In this document: positions 1-7,933 of the stretch, one piece after another
Layout: each line of letters starts with the position of its first letter
Position numbering within the stretch: position 1 is the first letter of the stretch
From: Thermoplasmata archaeon
GTDB taxonomy: Archaea > Thermoplasmatota > Thermoplasmata > Lutacidiplasmatales > UBA184
Assembly: GCA_021828085.1 (NCBI GenBank)
Contig: JAKATE010000004.1
Span: 1-30,729, forward strand
Direction: 5' to 3'
DNA: 30,729 nt
Notes under the pieces: generated by a model
The model's input: only the letters and a program-made list of their open reading frames with translations
What the model was told of the DNA's origin: nothing
Database searches by the model: none
Translations under genes and position numbers: made by a program

Positions 1-922
1 CCTCCTGCCCGGGATAGACCCCGATGCCGTCCACCAGGTCCCCCGCGAGGACCAGATAATCGAGCCTCTCGGCGAGTTCCGGGGCCGGCCCGCGTCCTTT
101 CAGGAACTCGACCAGGTCGAGCCAGGCTTCCGTGAGGAAGCCCTTCGAGCCGAGGTGGAGGTCGGAGAGGAAGAGGGCGCGCGAGGGGACCTCGGCCGTC
201 CGGGGCCGGCGCACCAGCGGGACGTCCGGGCGGTACACGGCACGGGCGAGGGCGAGGCTCCCCGCACCCCGGGGGGGAAGCACGCGCAGTCCGAGCATCT
301 CGTCGGGAAGGTAGGTCTCCTTCGCCTCCGGCAGCTCCTTCGGGACCAGGACCTTCACGCTCCCGCTGTCGTCCTCGACCTCGAGCAGGAGGTGATGCGA
401 GCGCGCCGAGATCTCCGCGTCGACGACCATTCCGATGAGGGCGGTCTCCCCCCGGGCCTGGGCGAGGGACGCGATGGGCTGGGGATGGGAGAGCTCCGGG
501 CGGTTGCGCAGGATGCGGGCGAGGTGGCGGAAGCGCGCGTGGAGGAGCGAGGAGACCCCTTCGAGCGGGGTGGAGCTCCCCTTGCGTTCCTCCGCGCTCA
601 GCCGACAGAAACCGGAAGGCCCGGGGGGTCGCGCACTTGCCGGAACGCGTGGAGCGGCGAGGGGGAGCGCGGGAGGGGCCTCCTCCCCGAGGGAGAGGAC
701 GAGGGCCTCGCTGATCAGGGGGGCGCTCTCGCTCGAGCCGGCGAGGAGGCGGCGGGAGAGCTCCCAGGGGGAAGGGCTCTGGAGGATCCGCTGGAGCGCG
801 GCCTCCTCCACGAGCCGGGCCTGCGCGTCGAAGTAGCGGAGGAGCTCCTCGCGAAGGGGAACTTCCCTGGAGCCGGCCGGCCCGAGGCCGGGCTTTGCCT
901 CCGGGGGACCGGCGAAGGTCAA
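1..922 (-). CDS. polB: DNA polymerase D small subunit DP1 (3' end cut by window edge)
   Basis: DP1 is the small subunit of PolD, the euryarchaeal replicative polymerase; it carries an OB fold and a Mre11-like 3'-5' exonuclease domain and pairs with the large subunit DP2. About 307 residues are visible. An OB-fold-like stretch (reading LIGMVVDAEI, then LLLEVEDDSGSVKVLVPKEL) is followed by the phosphoesterase motifs SDLHLGSKGF and LVLAGDLVDGIGVYPGQE, which are diagnostic. The remaining metal motifs (GNHD and later) lie outside the window. The minus frame is open from a TGA at 962-964; no ATG precedes the OB fold, so TTG at 922 is the preferred start. The N-terminal part is helical and variable, as usual in DP1. 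Next upstream on the same strand is an uncharacterised gene, and dnaG is beyond it. The family call is firm; the start is uncertain. Confidence 0.93.
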   Translation of the reverse strand, partial: MTFAGPPEAKPGLGPAGSREVPLREELLRYFDAQARLVEEAALQRILQSPSPWELSRRLLAGSSESAPLISEALVLSLGEEAPPALPLAAPRVPASARPPGPSGFCRLSAEERKGSSTPLEGVSSLLHARFRHLARILRNRPELSHPQPIASLAQARGETALIGMVVDAEISARSHHLLLEVEDDSGSVKVLVPKELPEAKETYLPDEMLGLRVLPPRGAGSLALARAVYRPDVPLVRRPRTAEVPSRALFLSDLHLGSKGFLTEAWLDLVEFLKGRGPAPELAERLDYLVLAGDLVDGIGVYPGQE

Positions 923-957
923 GAACGCTCGCCCGGAAGGGCCAAGCGTCGCCGCGC

Positions 958-967
958 TATTTCAAAG
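958..967 (-). promoter_or_regulatory. Possible TATA box for DP1
   Basis: On the minus strand the AT-rich stretch TTTGAAATA stands out in very GC-rich DNA, about 40 bases ahead of the TTG start at 922. That would place transcription start near 935 with a short leader. Spacing and composition only. Confidence 0.35.
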
Positions 968-1010
968 CGACCGGGGGGACCGTGCGCGCCCCGCGCCGGG
1001 GGTGCCCGCC

Positions 1011-1700
1011 TCAGGACCGATAGGCTTCCTTGGTCTCGGTGGCGCCCTTCGGATAGTGCTCCTTCAGATGGTCGGTGAGCACAGCCGGGTCGTTCTTCAC
1101 GTGGCTGGTGTACCAGGCCAGGACGAGCTCGCGCAGCGCCTTGTGCAAGGCCACCACGGAGACGCTCTCGAGGAGCTCGTCGAAAAGGATCGCCTGGCGG
1201 ATGACGCGCATCCACCCGGAGTACTTGTGGTAGGTCTCCCCCTCGCACCACTCGAAGACCATGCGCAACCGCGGACGCCCCTTGGGGTCCGGGTAGTACC
1301 AGACCTTGAGGCCGCTGCCGAGCCAGCTGGGGGCGCGGTCCTTGAGCTCGAGGAGCTGCACGGCGCCGAAGTCGAAGGTGTCCTTGAACGCCCACTTCTG
1401 CGGGAACTCGGTGAAGGTGGCGAAGAGCGTCTGGGAGGGCTCCATGGTCAGGTGGACCCCGAGGTCCTCGAAGATGTTGTGGATCTCCCAGAGGTCCTGG
1501 AGGAGCCGGCGGTTGACCCCGGCACGACGGGACGGGTCCTCCTCCGCGCGCGTGGTGGCGAGCTTCTGCGTGCGCTGGAGCTCCTCCTTGAGGGAGGTGA
1601 GGAAATCGTCCTCCGGGAGGGCGACGGCGGTCACGGTCTCCGCTTCGTCCGGCGGCAGGGGCACCGCCGCGTCGTCCTTCTTGGCTCTTCCTCGGGGCAT
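1011..1700 (-). CDS. Conserved-looking hypothetical protein next to DP1 and dnaG
   Basis: I do not recognise a family. The 229-residue product starts with a charged, probably disordered tail (about residues 1-45, Lys/Asp/Glu rich) and continues as a soluble alpha/beta protein rich in Trp, Tyr and Phe (WEIHNIFEDLGVHL, KVWYYPDPKGRPRLRMVFEW, YHKYSGWMRVIRQAILFDELLE). No signal peptide, membrane segment, metal-binding cluster or nucleotide-binding loop is visible. Its balanced composition, unlike the Arg/Pro/Gly-rich shadow frames, supports a real gene. ATG at 1700 has a purine-rich GAGGAGG about 13 bases upstream. It lies 88 bases ahead of DP1 on the same strand and faces away from dnaG, so a link to replication or repair is possible but rests only on position. 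Confidence 0.75.
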   Translation of the reverse strand: MPRGRAKKDDAAVPLPPDEAETVTAVALPEDDFLTSLKEELQRTQKLATTRAEEDPSRRAGVNRRLLQDLWEIHNIFEDLGVHLTMEPSQTLFATFTEFPQKWAFKDTFDFGAVQLLELKDRAPSWLGSGLKVWYYPDPKGRPRLRMVFEWCEGETYHKYSGWMRVIRQAILFDELLESVSVVALHKALRELVLAWYTSHVKNDPAVLTDHLKEHYPKGATETKEAYRS

Positions 1701-2070
1701 GTGGTCTCTTGGGCCTCCTCAGCGCGCGCTACAGCCCCGGTGTACAAGACCCTTTTCCCGGCGGAGGCCAGCCCGGGACCTTTCCGCCGGACGGGGATAC
1801 GGGAGGTGGGAGGCGAGCCAAGCTCTGGCTCAGCAGCGCGGCCTGAGGGCTTTAATACCCGGGGCGTGTGATTGGGAACAAGACAGCCTCGGCTTGGAGA
1901 GATCGTTCCCCCTCGCTCCGGATACAGGAGATGGTTCTCTAATGTTCACCGTCACGCTAGCAGACCAGACCCCGCATCGGTTCGAAGGGAACTGAGAGCT
2001 CCCGGACGAGCCTGGATTACCCCGGCCCCCTCAAGGCGGGCCGGAAGACAAGCAACGAGGCACCAAGAAC
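1701..2070. other. Divergent intergenic region ahead of dnaG
   Basis: This 370-base gap separates the minus-strand hypothetical gene from dnaG. It holds a good TATA-like TTTAAT at 1851-1856 on the plus strand, which predicts transcription start near 1880 and so a dnaG leader of about 190 bases. No TATA is visible at the usual 27 bases ahead of the dnaG ATG. Inside the leader are a three-codon frame (ATG at 1931, TAA ending at 1942) and a 17-codon frame starting at the overlapping ATG at 1942. I could not identify an RNA family here. Confidence 0.5.
1942..1995 (+). CDS. Possible 17-residue leader peptide upstream of dnaG
   Basis: The reading frame MFTVTLADQTPHRFEGN begins at an ATG that overlaps the stop of a three-codon frame (ATG GTT CTC TAA), and a GGAG motif lies just upstream. 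It ends 75 bases before dnaG. It could be a regulatory upstream frame, a remnant of an older gene, or chance. No family is recognised. Confidence 0.2.
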   Translation: MFTVTLADQTPHRFEGN

Positions 2071-3411
2071 ATGAACGTGGACCCTAATGCGACGAAGTAC
2101 CTGATCAGAGCCCGGATCACCGCCGACGGCGTCATCGAGAAGCCCGACGTGGTGGGGGCCGTCTTCGGCCAGACCGAGGGCCTTCTGGGCGACGAGCTCG
2201 ACCTGAGGGACCTGCAGAAGAGCGGCCGGGTCGGCCGGATCGAGGTCGAGATCGACTCGAAGAAAGGCAAGAGCGAAGGAGAGGTGCTCATCCCCTCCTC
2301 CCTGGACCAGGTGGAGACGGCCATCCTGGCGAGCGGCCTCGAGACCGTGGACCGGATCGGGCCGTGCAAGGCGCGGATCGAGGTCACCGCGCTCGAGGAC
2401 GTGCGCACCGCGAAGCGGGCGCGCATCGTCGAGCGGGCCAAGGACCTGCTCTCCCGCCTGCAGGGCGAGTCCAAGGACGTGGGGGCCGACCTCGCCGAGG
2501 AGGTCCGCAAATCCGTGCAGGTCGAGGAGATCGTCTCCTACGGCCGGGAGCGCCTGCCCGCCGGTCCCAACGTGGACTCCTCCGATGCCATCATCGTGGT
2601 GGAGGGCCGCTCGGACGTGCTGAACCTCCTGCGCTGCGGCATCAAGAACGTCATCGCCGTGGAGGGGACCTCGGTCCCGGAGACGGTGCGCGAGCTCTCC
2701 CGGGGGAAGACCGTCACGGCCTTCACCGATGGGGACCGGAGTGGGGAGCTCATCCTGCGCGAGATGCTCCAGACCATGGACCTCGACTTCATCGCCCGGG
2801 CCCCCCGGGGGACGGAGGTGGAGGATCTCACCCAGAAGCAGATCATGAAGTGCCTGCGCAACAAGATCCAGCTCCAGCAGTACCTGGAGATGACCGGGTT
2901 CGAGGCCACGGGAGCGTCGCGCGGACCGATCGAGGAGCGCGGCTCCCCCGGGAACCGGGACGGAGGCGGGATGCGCTCCGAGCGCGCTCCGCCCCCCCGT
3001 CGCGACAGCCCGGAGCCCTCCGGCCCTTCCGGCGGCCGGGCCCCGGTGCCGGCGGTCCGGCCGGTCCCGGAGCCCCCGGCTCCCCGGCCGACCGCGCCGG
3101 CCGTCTCTCCGCGCCTCGGCAAGTTCTTCGAAGACTTGGGCGCCCTGGAGAACCCCTCCCGGGCCCGTCTCCTCGGAGAGCAGGACAACATCCTCAGCGA
3201 GATCCCGGCCAAGGACGTGGTGGACACGCTCGTCCGCTCCGAGGGCGGGATCAAGACCCTCATCTTCGACGGGGTGGTGAGCCAGCGCCTCCTGGACGTC
3301 GCCCAGGAGAAGGGCGTGCAGGAGGTCGTGGCCGTCCGGCTGGGGTCGATCGGCAAGATGCCCGAGGGCATCCGCGTCTACACGCGCTCCGATCTCGAGG
3401 TCCCGTCCTGA
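2071..3411 (+). CDS. dnaG: Archaeal DnaG-type primase
   Basis: Archaeal DnaG is a Toprim-domain protein related to bacterial primase; it has been reported both to prime DNA and to associate with the archaeal exosome. The 446-residue product has the typical start (NATKYLIRARITADGVIEKPDVVGAVFGQTEGLLG), a Toprim domain with the catalytic Glu in VVEGRSDV at about residues 175-182 and the metal-binding DGDRSGE at about 218-224, then SGE..LREML and FIARAPRGTEVEDLT. A Pro/Arg/Gly-rich low-complexity linker (about residues 290-345) joins the Toprim core to a C-terminal domain beginning near GKFFEDLGALE. Length fits the family; the linker is rather long. ATG at 2071 gives the conserved N-terminus. The LonB-like ATPase follows 40 bases later, so the two are probably co-transcribed. 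Confidence 0.97.
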   Translation: MNVDPNATKYLIRARITADGVIEKPDVVGAVFGQTEGLLGDELDLRDLQKSGRVGRIEVEIDSKKGKSEGEVLIPSSLDQVETAILASGLETVDRIGPCKARIEVTALEDVRTAKRARIVERAKDLLSRLQGESKDVGADLAEEVRKSVQVEEIVSYGRERLPAGPNVDSSDAIIVVEGRSDVLNLLRCGIKNVIAVEGTSVPETVRELSRGKTVTAFTDGDRSGELILREMLQTMDLDFIARAPRGTEVEDLTQKQIMKCLRNKIQLQQYLEMTGFEATGASRGPIEERGSPGNRDGGGMRSERAPPPRRDSPEPSGPSGGRAPVPAVRPVPEPPAPRPTAPAVSPRLGKFFEDLGALENPSRARLLGEQDNILSEIPAKDVVDTLVRSEGGIKTLIFDGVVSQRLLDVAQEKGVQEVVAVRLGSIGKMPEGIRVYTRSDLEVPS

Positions 3412-3451
3412 ACGGGTCCCGTCCCCTCCCACGCCGCTTCCGCGGGGGTTC

Positions 3452-5005
3452 ATGTCCGGTAGCGACCCCTCCGTCCGACGCGCCCCGGTCCCGCTGAGCG
3501 AGATCGAGAGCACCGCCGAGGTGCCGATCCCGTCGGACCCCTTAGACCGGGTCATCGGGCAGGACCGGGCCGTCGAGCTCGCCCGCGTCGCGGCCTTCCA
3601 GCGCCGGCATCTGCTCCTGGTGGGGCCTCCGGGCATCGGGAAGTCCATGACGGCCCAGGCCCTCGCCCTGCATCTCCCGAGGCCGGAACAGGAGATCCGC
3701 ATCGTCCACAACCCGGAGAATCCGGAGCGACCCAGCGTGGAGGTGGTGACCCGCCCGGAGGTTCTCGCCGAGCGCGAGCGCGCCCGCGGGCTCGAGGGGG
3801 AGCTCCTCCGCCCGCAGGATGTCCCGGTCTCGGTGGCCGAGCGCTTGGGCTACCGTTGCCCCCGGTGCGGCTTCTTCTCGGGCCCCTCGGAGCGGCACTG
3901 CCCGAGCTGCGGGAACCTCAAGCAGATCGTCCCCAACGCGAACGCCTCCGGGAACCCCTTCCGCGACCTGGTGGGAGGGATCCTGGAGGTCACGGTGGGG
4001 GGCCAGGGCGGGCTCTCCGAGACCGTCCGGACGACGCGCCTGCGCAACGGCCTCGAGGAGGTCGTCGCCTACGAGCGCGCCGGCGAGATGATCAAGATGC
4101 TCGACCAGCCCGCGCTCGAGCGCCGCCGCCAGATGCAGCGCGAGAGCCCGCGGAAGGTGCTGGTGAAGCTCGACCGCAACCCCTTCGTGATGTCCACCGG
4201 GGCGAGCGAGACCGAGCTTCTCGGGGACGTTCGGCACGATCCGTACGGCGGGCACCCGCAGCTCGGGTCGCTCCCGTACGACCGGGTCCTGGCGGGGAGC
4301 ATCCACGAGGCCCACGAGGGCGTGCTCTTCATCGACGAGCTTCCCCAGCTCGGACCGCTGCAGCGCTTCATCCTGACCGCCATGCAGGAGCGGCGCTTCC
4401 CCATCAGCGGGCGCAACCCCCAGAGCGGCGGGGCGTCCGTCCGGGTGGACAACGTCCCGTGCGACTTCATCCTCGTGGCGGCATGCAACATCCAGGAGGT
4501 CCCCCGGATCCTCGCCCCGCTGCGCTCGCGCATCGCGGGGAACGGCTATGAGATCCTCCTGGAGACCGCCATGCCGGACACCGAGGCGAACCGCCACAAG
4601 CTCGTTCAGTTCTGCGCCCAGGAGATCGCCACCGACGGGCGGATCCCCCCCGCCTCGCGCGGCGCCGTCGAGGAGTTCATCGCCGAGGCGCACCGGCGGG
4701 CGGAGCGGGGGGACGGTCAGGCCGGGGCGCTCACCTTGCGGCTCCGGGAGATGGGAGGGTTGCTCCGGACCGCCGGCGATCTCGCCACCGTGGAGCACTC
4801 TCCGCTCATCGAGCCCGCGCACCTCAAGGAGGCGATCCGCCGCGCGCGCCCGATCGAGGAGCAGATCCGCAGCCGCTACGGCAGCCTGGCTGGGGGGGTG
4901 CGATCGGACTCCACGGAGTCTCAGCGGGAGAGCATGGGCTTCTACTACTGGAACCAGCACGAGGAGAACCCGGGCAAAGGCCCGGGACCTTCGGTCTACG
5001 GTTAG
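3452..5005 (+). CDS. LonB-like AAA+ ATPase with zinc ribbon and no protease domain
   Basis: The 517-residue product has a AAA+ core that reads like archaeal LonB: PLDRVIGQDRAVELARVAA, Walker A GPPGIGKS (about residues 58-65), GVLFIDEL Walker B (about 290-297), LTAMQERRFPISGRN, sensor-1 Asn in AACN (about 345) and APLRSRI carrying the likely arginine finger. Known archaeal LonB proteins have a two-helix membrane anchor between Walker A and Walker B and a C-terminal S16 Ser-Lys protease. Here the insert instead holds a four-Cys zinc ribbon (CPRCGFF...HCPSCG, about 136-154) with no hydrophobic helices, and the protein ends after the AAA+ lid with a short polar tail, so no protease is encoded. 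It follows dnaG by 40 bases. It may be a substrate-remodelling ATPase or an adaptor for another protease; its role is unknown. Automated labels of 'Lon protease' would be misleading. Confidence 0.88.
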   Translation: MSGSDPSVRRAPVPLSEIESTAEVPIPSDPLDRVIGQDRAVELARVAAFQRRHLLLVGPPGIGKSMTAQALALHLPRPEQEIRIVHNPENPERPSVEVVTRPEVLAERERARGLEGELLRPQDVPVSVAERLGYRCPRCGFFSGPSERHCPSCGNLKQIVPNANASGNPFRDLVGGILEVTVGGQGGLSETVRTTRLRNGLEEVVAYERAGEMIKMLDQPALERRRQMQRESPRKVLVKLDRNPFVMSTGASETELLGDVRHDPYGGHPQLGSLPYDRVLAGSIHEAHEGVLFIDELPQLGPLQRFILTAMQERRFPISGRNPQSGGASVRVDNVPCDFILVAACNIQEVPRILAPLRSRIAGNGYEILLETAMPDTEANRHKLVQFCAQEIATDGRIPPASRGAVEEFIAEAHRRAERGDGQAGALTLRLREMGGLLRTAGDLATVEHSPLIEPAHLKEAIRRARPIEEQIRSRYGSLAGGVRSDSTESQRESMGFYYWNQHEENPGKGPGPSVYG

Positions 5006-5030
5006 AGGCACGGGCCGGCCCGGCGTTACC

Positions 5031-5036
5031 CTTAAG
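5031..5036 (+). promoter_or_regulatory. TATA box for tRNA-Val
   Basis: CTTAAG is centred about 30 bases before the first base of the tRNA, matching archaeal TATA spacing in otherwise GC-rich DNA. Confidence 0.55.
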
Positions 5037-5063
5037 GGGGCCTCCCGATAGCTCGGCCCGAGC

Positions 5064-5136
5064 GGGCGCGTGGTCTAGTGGCTATGACGTCTCCCTGACA
5101 CGGAGGAGGTCCCCAGTTCGAATCTGGGCGCGCCCA
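5064..5136 (+). tRNA. tRNA-Val (anticodon GAC)
   Basis: The 73-base gene folds as a cloverleaf. The acceptor stem GGGCGCG (5064-5070) pairs fully with CGCGCCC (5129-5135) and is followed by discriminator A at 5136. The anticodon stem is TCTCC/GGAGG around loop CTGACAC with anticodon GAC at 5097-5099. The T arm is CCCAG-TTCGAAT-CTGGG. CCA is not encoded. No intron is present. The next 3 kb is a low-GC accessory patch, so this tRNA may mark an integration site, although no repeat of its 3' end was found downstream. Confidence 0.97.
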
Positions 5137-5501
5137 CTTACGATTTCGACGAACTCGCGCCGCATTGCGAACAGAACTCGCGGCGCGCGGTCCGGGTCCG
5201 GTGACCCTCGACTGGCGATCCCGTCCAAGATTTCGCACGCCCGCATCGGCTTGGATCGAGTACGAGGGCCTCGGGACCAGGGCTGGTCGCCCTGGCCAGG
5301 CTCCTGGAGGGTTCAGGGTCTGGCCCTGTTCAGCCAAACGACCTGGAAGGGGGGGAACGCGGTCGGAGGAAGGGCGATCGCCAAGGGAGGGGAGCTTCCA
5401 CCGAAAGAGGTCAAGCGCGTGGGGCAGGGCCGGATCGTACTTGTTCATGGAGTTGAGCGCGGCCTCGCGAGCTGATTGAGGGCGAGCCCGGACCCGTGGC
5501 T
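5137..5501. other. Gene-free stretch between tRNA-Val and the IS66 remnant
   Basis: No convincing coding frame was found in these 365 bases. Frames open on both strands give Arg/Pro/Gly-rich products typical of chance frames in GC-rich DNA, and one minus frame simply runs back through the tRNA. A minus-strand segment around 5395-5470 has a more protein-like look (KYDPALPHALDLFRWKL), possibly a fragment of a lost gene, but no family is recognised. Confidence 0.4.
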
Positions 5502-5510
5502 TACTATGAC
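5502..5510 (+). repeat. Left copy of 9-bp direct repeat flanking the IS66 element
   Basis: TACTATGAC occurs here and again at 7094-7102, on either side of the decayed transposase. IS66 elements make 8-bp target duplications; eight of these nine bases may be such a duplication. Confidence 0.4.
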
Positions 5511-7093
5511 ACGCGCTCACATACCGTCAAATCCGGGTACCCCCTGACCCTGCGCCGAGGGACCGACGGGCTCTCGGCACAAGCTGCGCCTCCTCTCCGC
5601 GGAAGGAGCCGACGACGAGGTCGTCGTTTCTCGCAAGAAGCTCGGCAAGCTCCTCGTGGAAACCGAGCGGCTGCGCAGGGAGCTCGAGCGGGCTCGTGAG
5701 GACGGGGCGAAGGTTCGCCGCGAACTCGAGAGTCGCCGCCGGACCCTGAAGCGGCTCAAGCACAAGATCGCCGCGCTCCCAGTGACCACCCCCTCCTCGA
5801 AACAGATGGAGGGGACGGCGATGCCTGTGCTCGCCGAGCCTCCTCCCAAGGGACGACGGCCAGGCGGCCAACCGGGCCATCCTCCTCACCTTCGTCCCCG
5901 ACCCGACCACGTCGACGAGAGCCTCGACCTCACGCTCGACCGCTGCCCGGACTGCGACGCTCGCCTGGGGGAGTCCTCCGATTCGTACGAGCGGTTCGTC
6001 ACCGAGCTCATCCCTGGCGCGCTGTTCGTCCTACGGCTCCTCGTCCATCGCTGCGAATGCCGCGCTTGCCACCGCTACGTCCACGCGAGCACCGATCGCG
6101 CCCTCCCCGGGCGCCAATTCGGTCCTCGCCTGGCCAGCACCCTCGTGCTCCTCTCGATGATGGGGCTCCCGGTGCAGAGGATGCCGGAGGTGGTGGCCGG
6201 ATGGCCGGGCTCTCGGTCAGCACGGGGGAAGTGCAGGGGCTGATCGAACACACCGTGAAGACCTTCGGTCCGGAGTACGACGCGAACCGCGAGGACGTCC
6301 AGAGCTCCTACCTCGTCCACCCGGACGAGACGTCCATGCGGGTCGGCGGGGAGAACTGGTGGGCGTGGACCTTCGCGACGAAGCTCTCCGCGTACTACGT
6401 GCTCGACGAGCGTCGAGGGGCGGACGTGGTGGGACGGGTGTTCGGGAGGGACTCCCCCGACACCGTCGTCTCGGTCGACTGGCGCGCCTACAATGTGCCC
6501 GAAGGGAGGCGGGGTGTCTGCTGGATCCACATCAACCGGCACCTCCAAGCGGTGTAAGTGAGGCACGGCATCCGCCCCCGCGGTCCGAGGGACCCGTCGC
6601 CGCCGGAGTACGAGAGGGCCGGGCGGCCCCCGGCGACGTTCCTGCGCTTCGCCCGACGGCTCCGCGCCACGCTTCGAGAGGCGGTGGAGTGGTCGAAGCG
6701 GACTCCCGCAGATGCGACGGAACGACGGGAGAGGAAAGCTCGGGGCTACGAGCGGAGGGTCCGACGCCTGAGCGACCCGGACTCCCGGGACGAGGACGTG
6801 GCGAGGAGCCTGAAGGGGCTGCTCCGCCGGATGCCGCACCTCTTCACGTTCGCACGGGATGCTCGCATCCCGTGGGAGAACAACGCGGGGGAGCGCGCAA
6901 TCCGCTCGGTGTGTGTGAAGAGGAAGATGAGTGGCGGGCTGAGGAGTGGAACCGGGGCCGAGACCTACGCGAGGCTGAAGACGGTGCACGAGACCGCGAA
7001 GAGGCGGGGCCAGGACTTCCCGGCCATCGTCCGTGAGGCGCTCACCCGAACGACCATGGTTCAGCCGGCGATATGCCTATCAGGGGGATGAAC
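5511..7093 (+). mobile_element. Decayed IS66-family insertion sequence
   Basis: The element is bounded here by the 9-bp direct repeats and holds one broken transposase, which suits the single-gene branch of IS66 (no accessory tnpA/tnpB frames). Its total length is about 1.58 kb. Terminal inverted repeats are not clean: an inverted octamer CCCCCTGA (5540-5547) and TCAGGGGG (7080-7087) is present, but at unequal distances from the direct repeats, so the exact ends are uncertain by about 30 bases. Confidence 0.6.
5548..7091 (+). pseudogene. IS66-family transposase, broken by a frameshift and a stop codon
   Basis: IS66 TnpC is a DDE transposase. The N-terminal half (frame open from 5548, GTG at 5656, ends 6243) has a coiled-coil region, a basic GRRPGGQPGHP segment and the zinc-binding CPDC...CECRAC motif, then QFGPRLASTLVLLSMMGLPVQRM. 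The catalytic half continues one frame over (from about 6195: AGLSVSTGEVQGLIEHTV) with HPDETSMRVGG (Asp at 6324), VVSVDWRAY (Asp at 6477) and CWIHINRH. A TAA at 6555-6557 interrupts that frame, which then resumes to 7091 with ENNAGERAIRS (Glu at 6891) and KMSGGLRSGTGAETYARL. All three catalytic acids survive, so the decay is recent, but no continuous protein can be made without both a frameshift and stop readthrough. Confidence 0.88.
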
Positions 7094-7102
7094 TACTATG
7101 AC
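7094..7102 (+). repeat. Right copy of 9-bp direct repeat flanking the IS66 element
   Basis: TACTATGAC matches the copy at 5502-5510 exactly and lies just after the last transposase codon. Confidence 0.4.
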
Positions 7103-7249
7103 CAAACAAGCGACAGATCACCAAAGCAATCTACGACATGAAGGTCGAACGGTGGTCGGGCTGCTGGCCACGGCTCACCGTACTGCCCTGGGGCTGAACG
7201 ACCAGCCCAATGCCGTGGGTGAAGCGGTGGGTAGGTCAACTGGCCCGTC

Positions 7250-7933
7250 CTAGATCTTCTGCCAGATGGCTTCCCACTGATCCCAGTGCCCCACGCTCGG
7301 GGGGTCTCTTTGCATCGTGACATAGCGAAGTGGGAGAGTTTGGCGGAAACCAGACTCGAAAGCGTTTCCAAGCCCTTTGCGACTAAAGAAGTGAATCAAC
7401 AGTCCCTCCTTCGGCCCGGCGAGATAGCGTATCGTCTCCGAACCATCCTCGGTGACCTCAACGACTTCATTCCGATGTTCGTGCTCCGATCCGATCGCGT
7501 TGACGCGGATGCAGAAGAGACCGCCTACTTCCAGAAGTTGTTGCGCCTTCTGAATGTGCTGGAGGCATGTGACTCGGTCTCCGTGCTGAAAGACCTGGAT
7601 GCCGATGACGAGCGGATACGAGGACCCGCGGGGTAGCGCGGAGAGATCACCCACGTAGAGCCGCTCCGCGCAAGCCGGCAGCCGATCGGATAGCTGTCGA
7701 ATCGCGATGGAGGAGAGATCGACCCCGGTAAGCTCTAGCCCGGCCCGAATCAGCGGTACGAAGTTTCGACCGTTCCCACAACCGATATACAGCCCGCGGT
7801 CGATTCCCATTCTCCGAGCGGCCGACAGGACATCGGCGATGAAGGGTAACGGTGGTTCACCAGAGTAGCGGCCCGCCAAGTACTCCTTGTCCCAGGCGTC
7901 GGCGATCCTGAATTCGCTTGGTGGTCCGTCCAT
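7250..7933 (-). CDS. Class I SAM-dependent methyltransferase in the accessory patch
   Basis: The 227-residue product has the Rossmann-type SAM site: motif I GLYIGCGNGRNFVPLI (about residues 47-62), the acidic post-I residue in LTGVDLSSIAI (about 67-77), a motif resembling II/III in YVGDLSAL and VIGIQVFQHG, and LLEVGGLFCIRV. It resembles free-standing small-molecule methyltransferases; the substrate cannot be told. ATG at 7933 gives a complete N-terminus (FRIADAWDKEYLAGRYSGEP). Codon use is clearly more AT-rich than the surrounding genome and it sits beside a broken IS66 element and gene-poor DNA, so it was probably acquired by transfer. It appears to be a single-gene unit. Confidence 0.9.
   Translation of the reverse strand: MDGPPSEFRIADAWDKEYLAGRYSGEPPLPFIADVLSAARRMGIDRGLYIGCGNGRNFVPLIRAGLELTGVDLSSIAIRQLSDRLPACAERLYVGDLSALPRGSSYPLVIGIQVFQHGDRVTCLQHIQKAQQLLEVGGLFCIRVNAIGSEHEHRNEVVEVTEDGSETIRYLAGPKEGLLIHFFSRKGLGNAFESGFRQTLPLRYVTMQRDPPSVGHWDQWEAIWQKI

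Noticed and set aside
5032..5520. A minus-strand frame of 162 codons over the tRNA
   Set aside because: Part of its translation (SNWGPPPCQGDVIATRPRA) is simply the antisense of the tRNA, a well-known false protein in databases.
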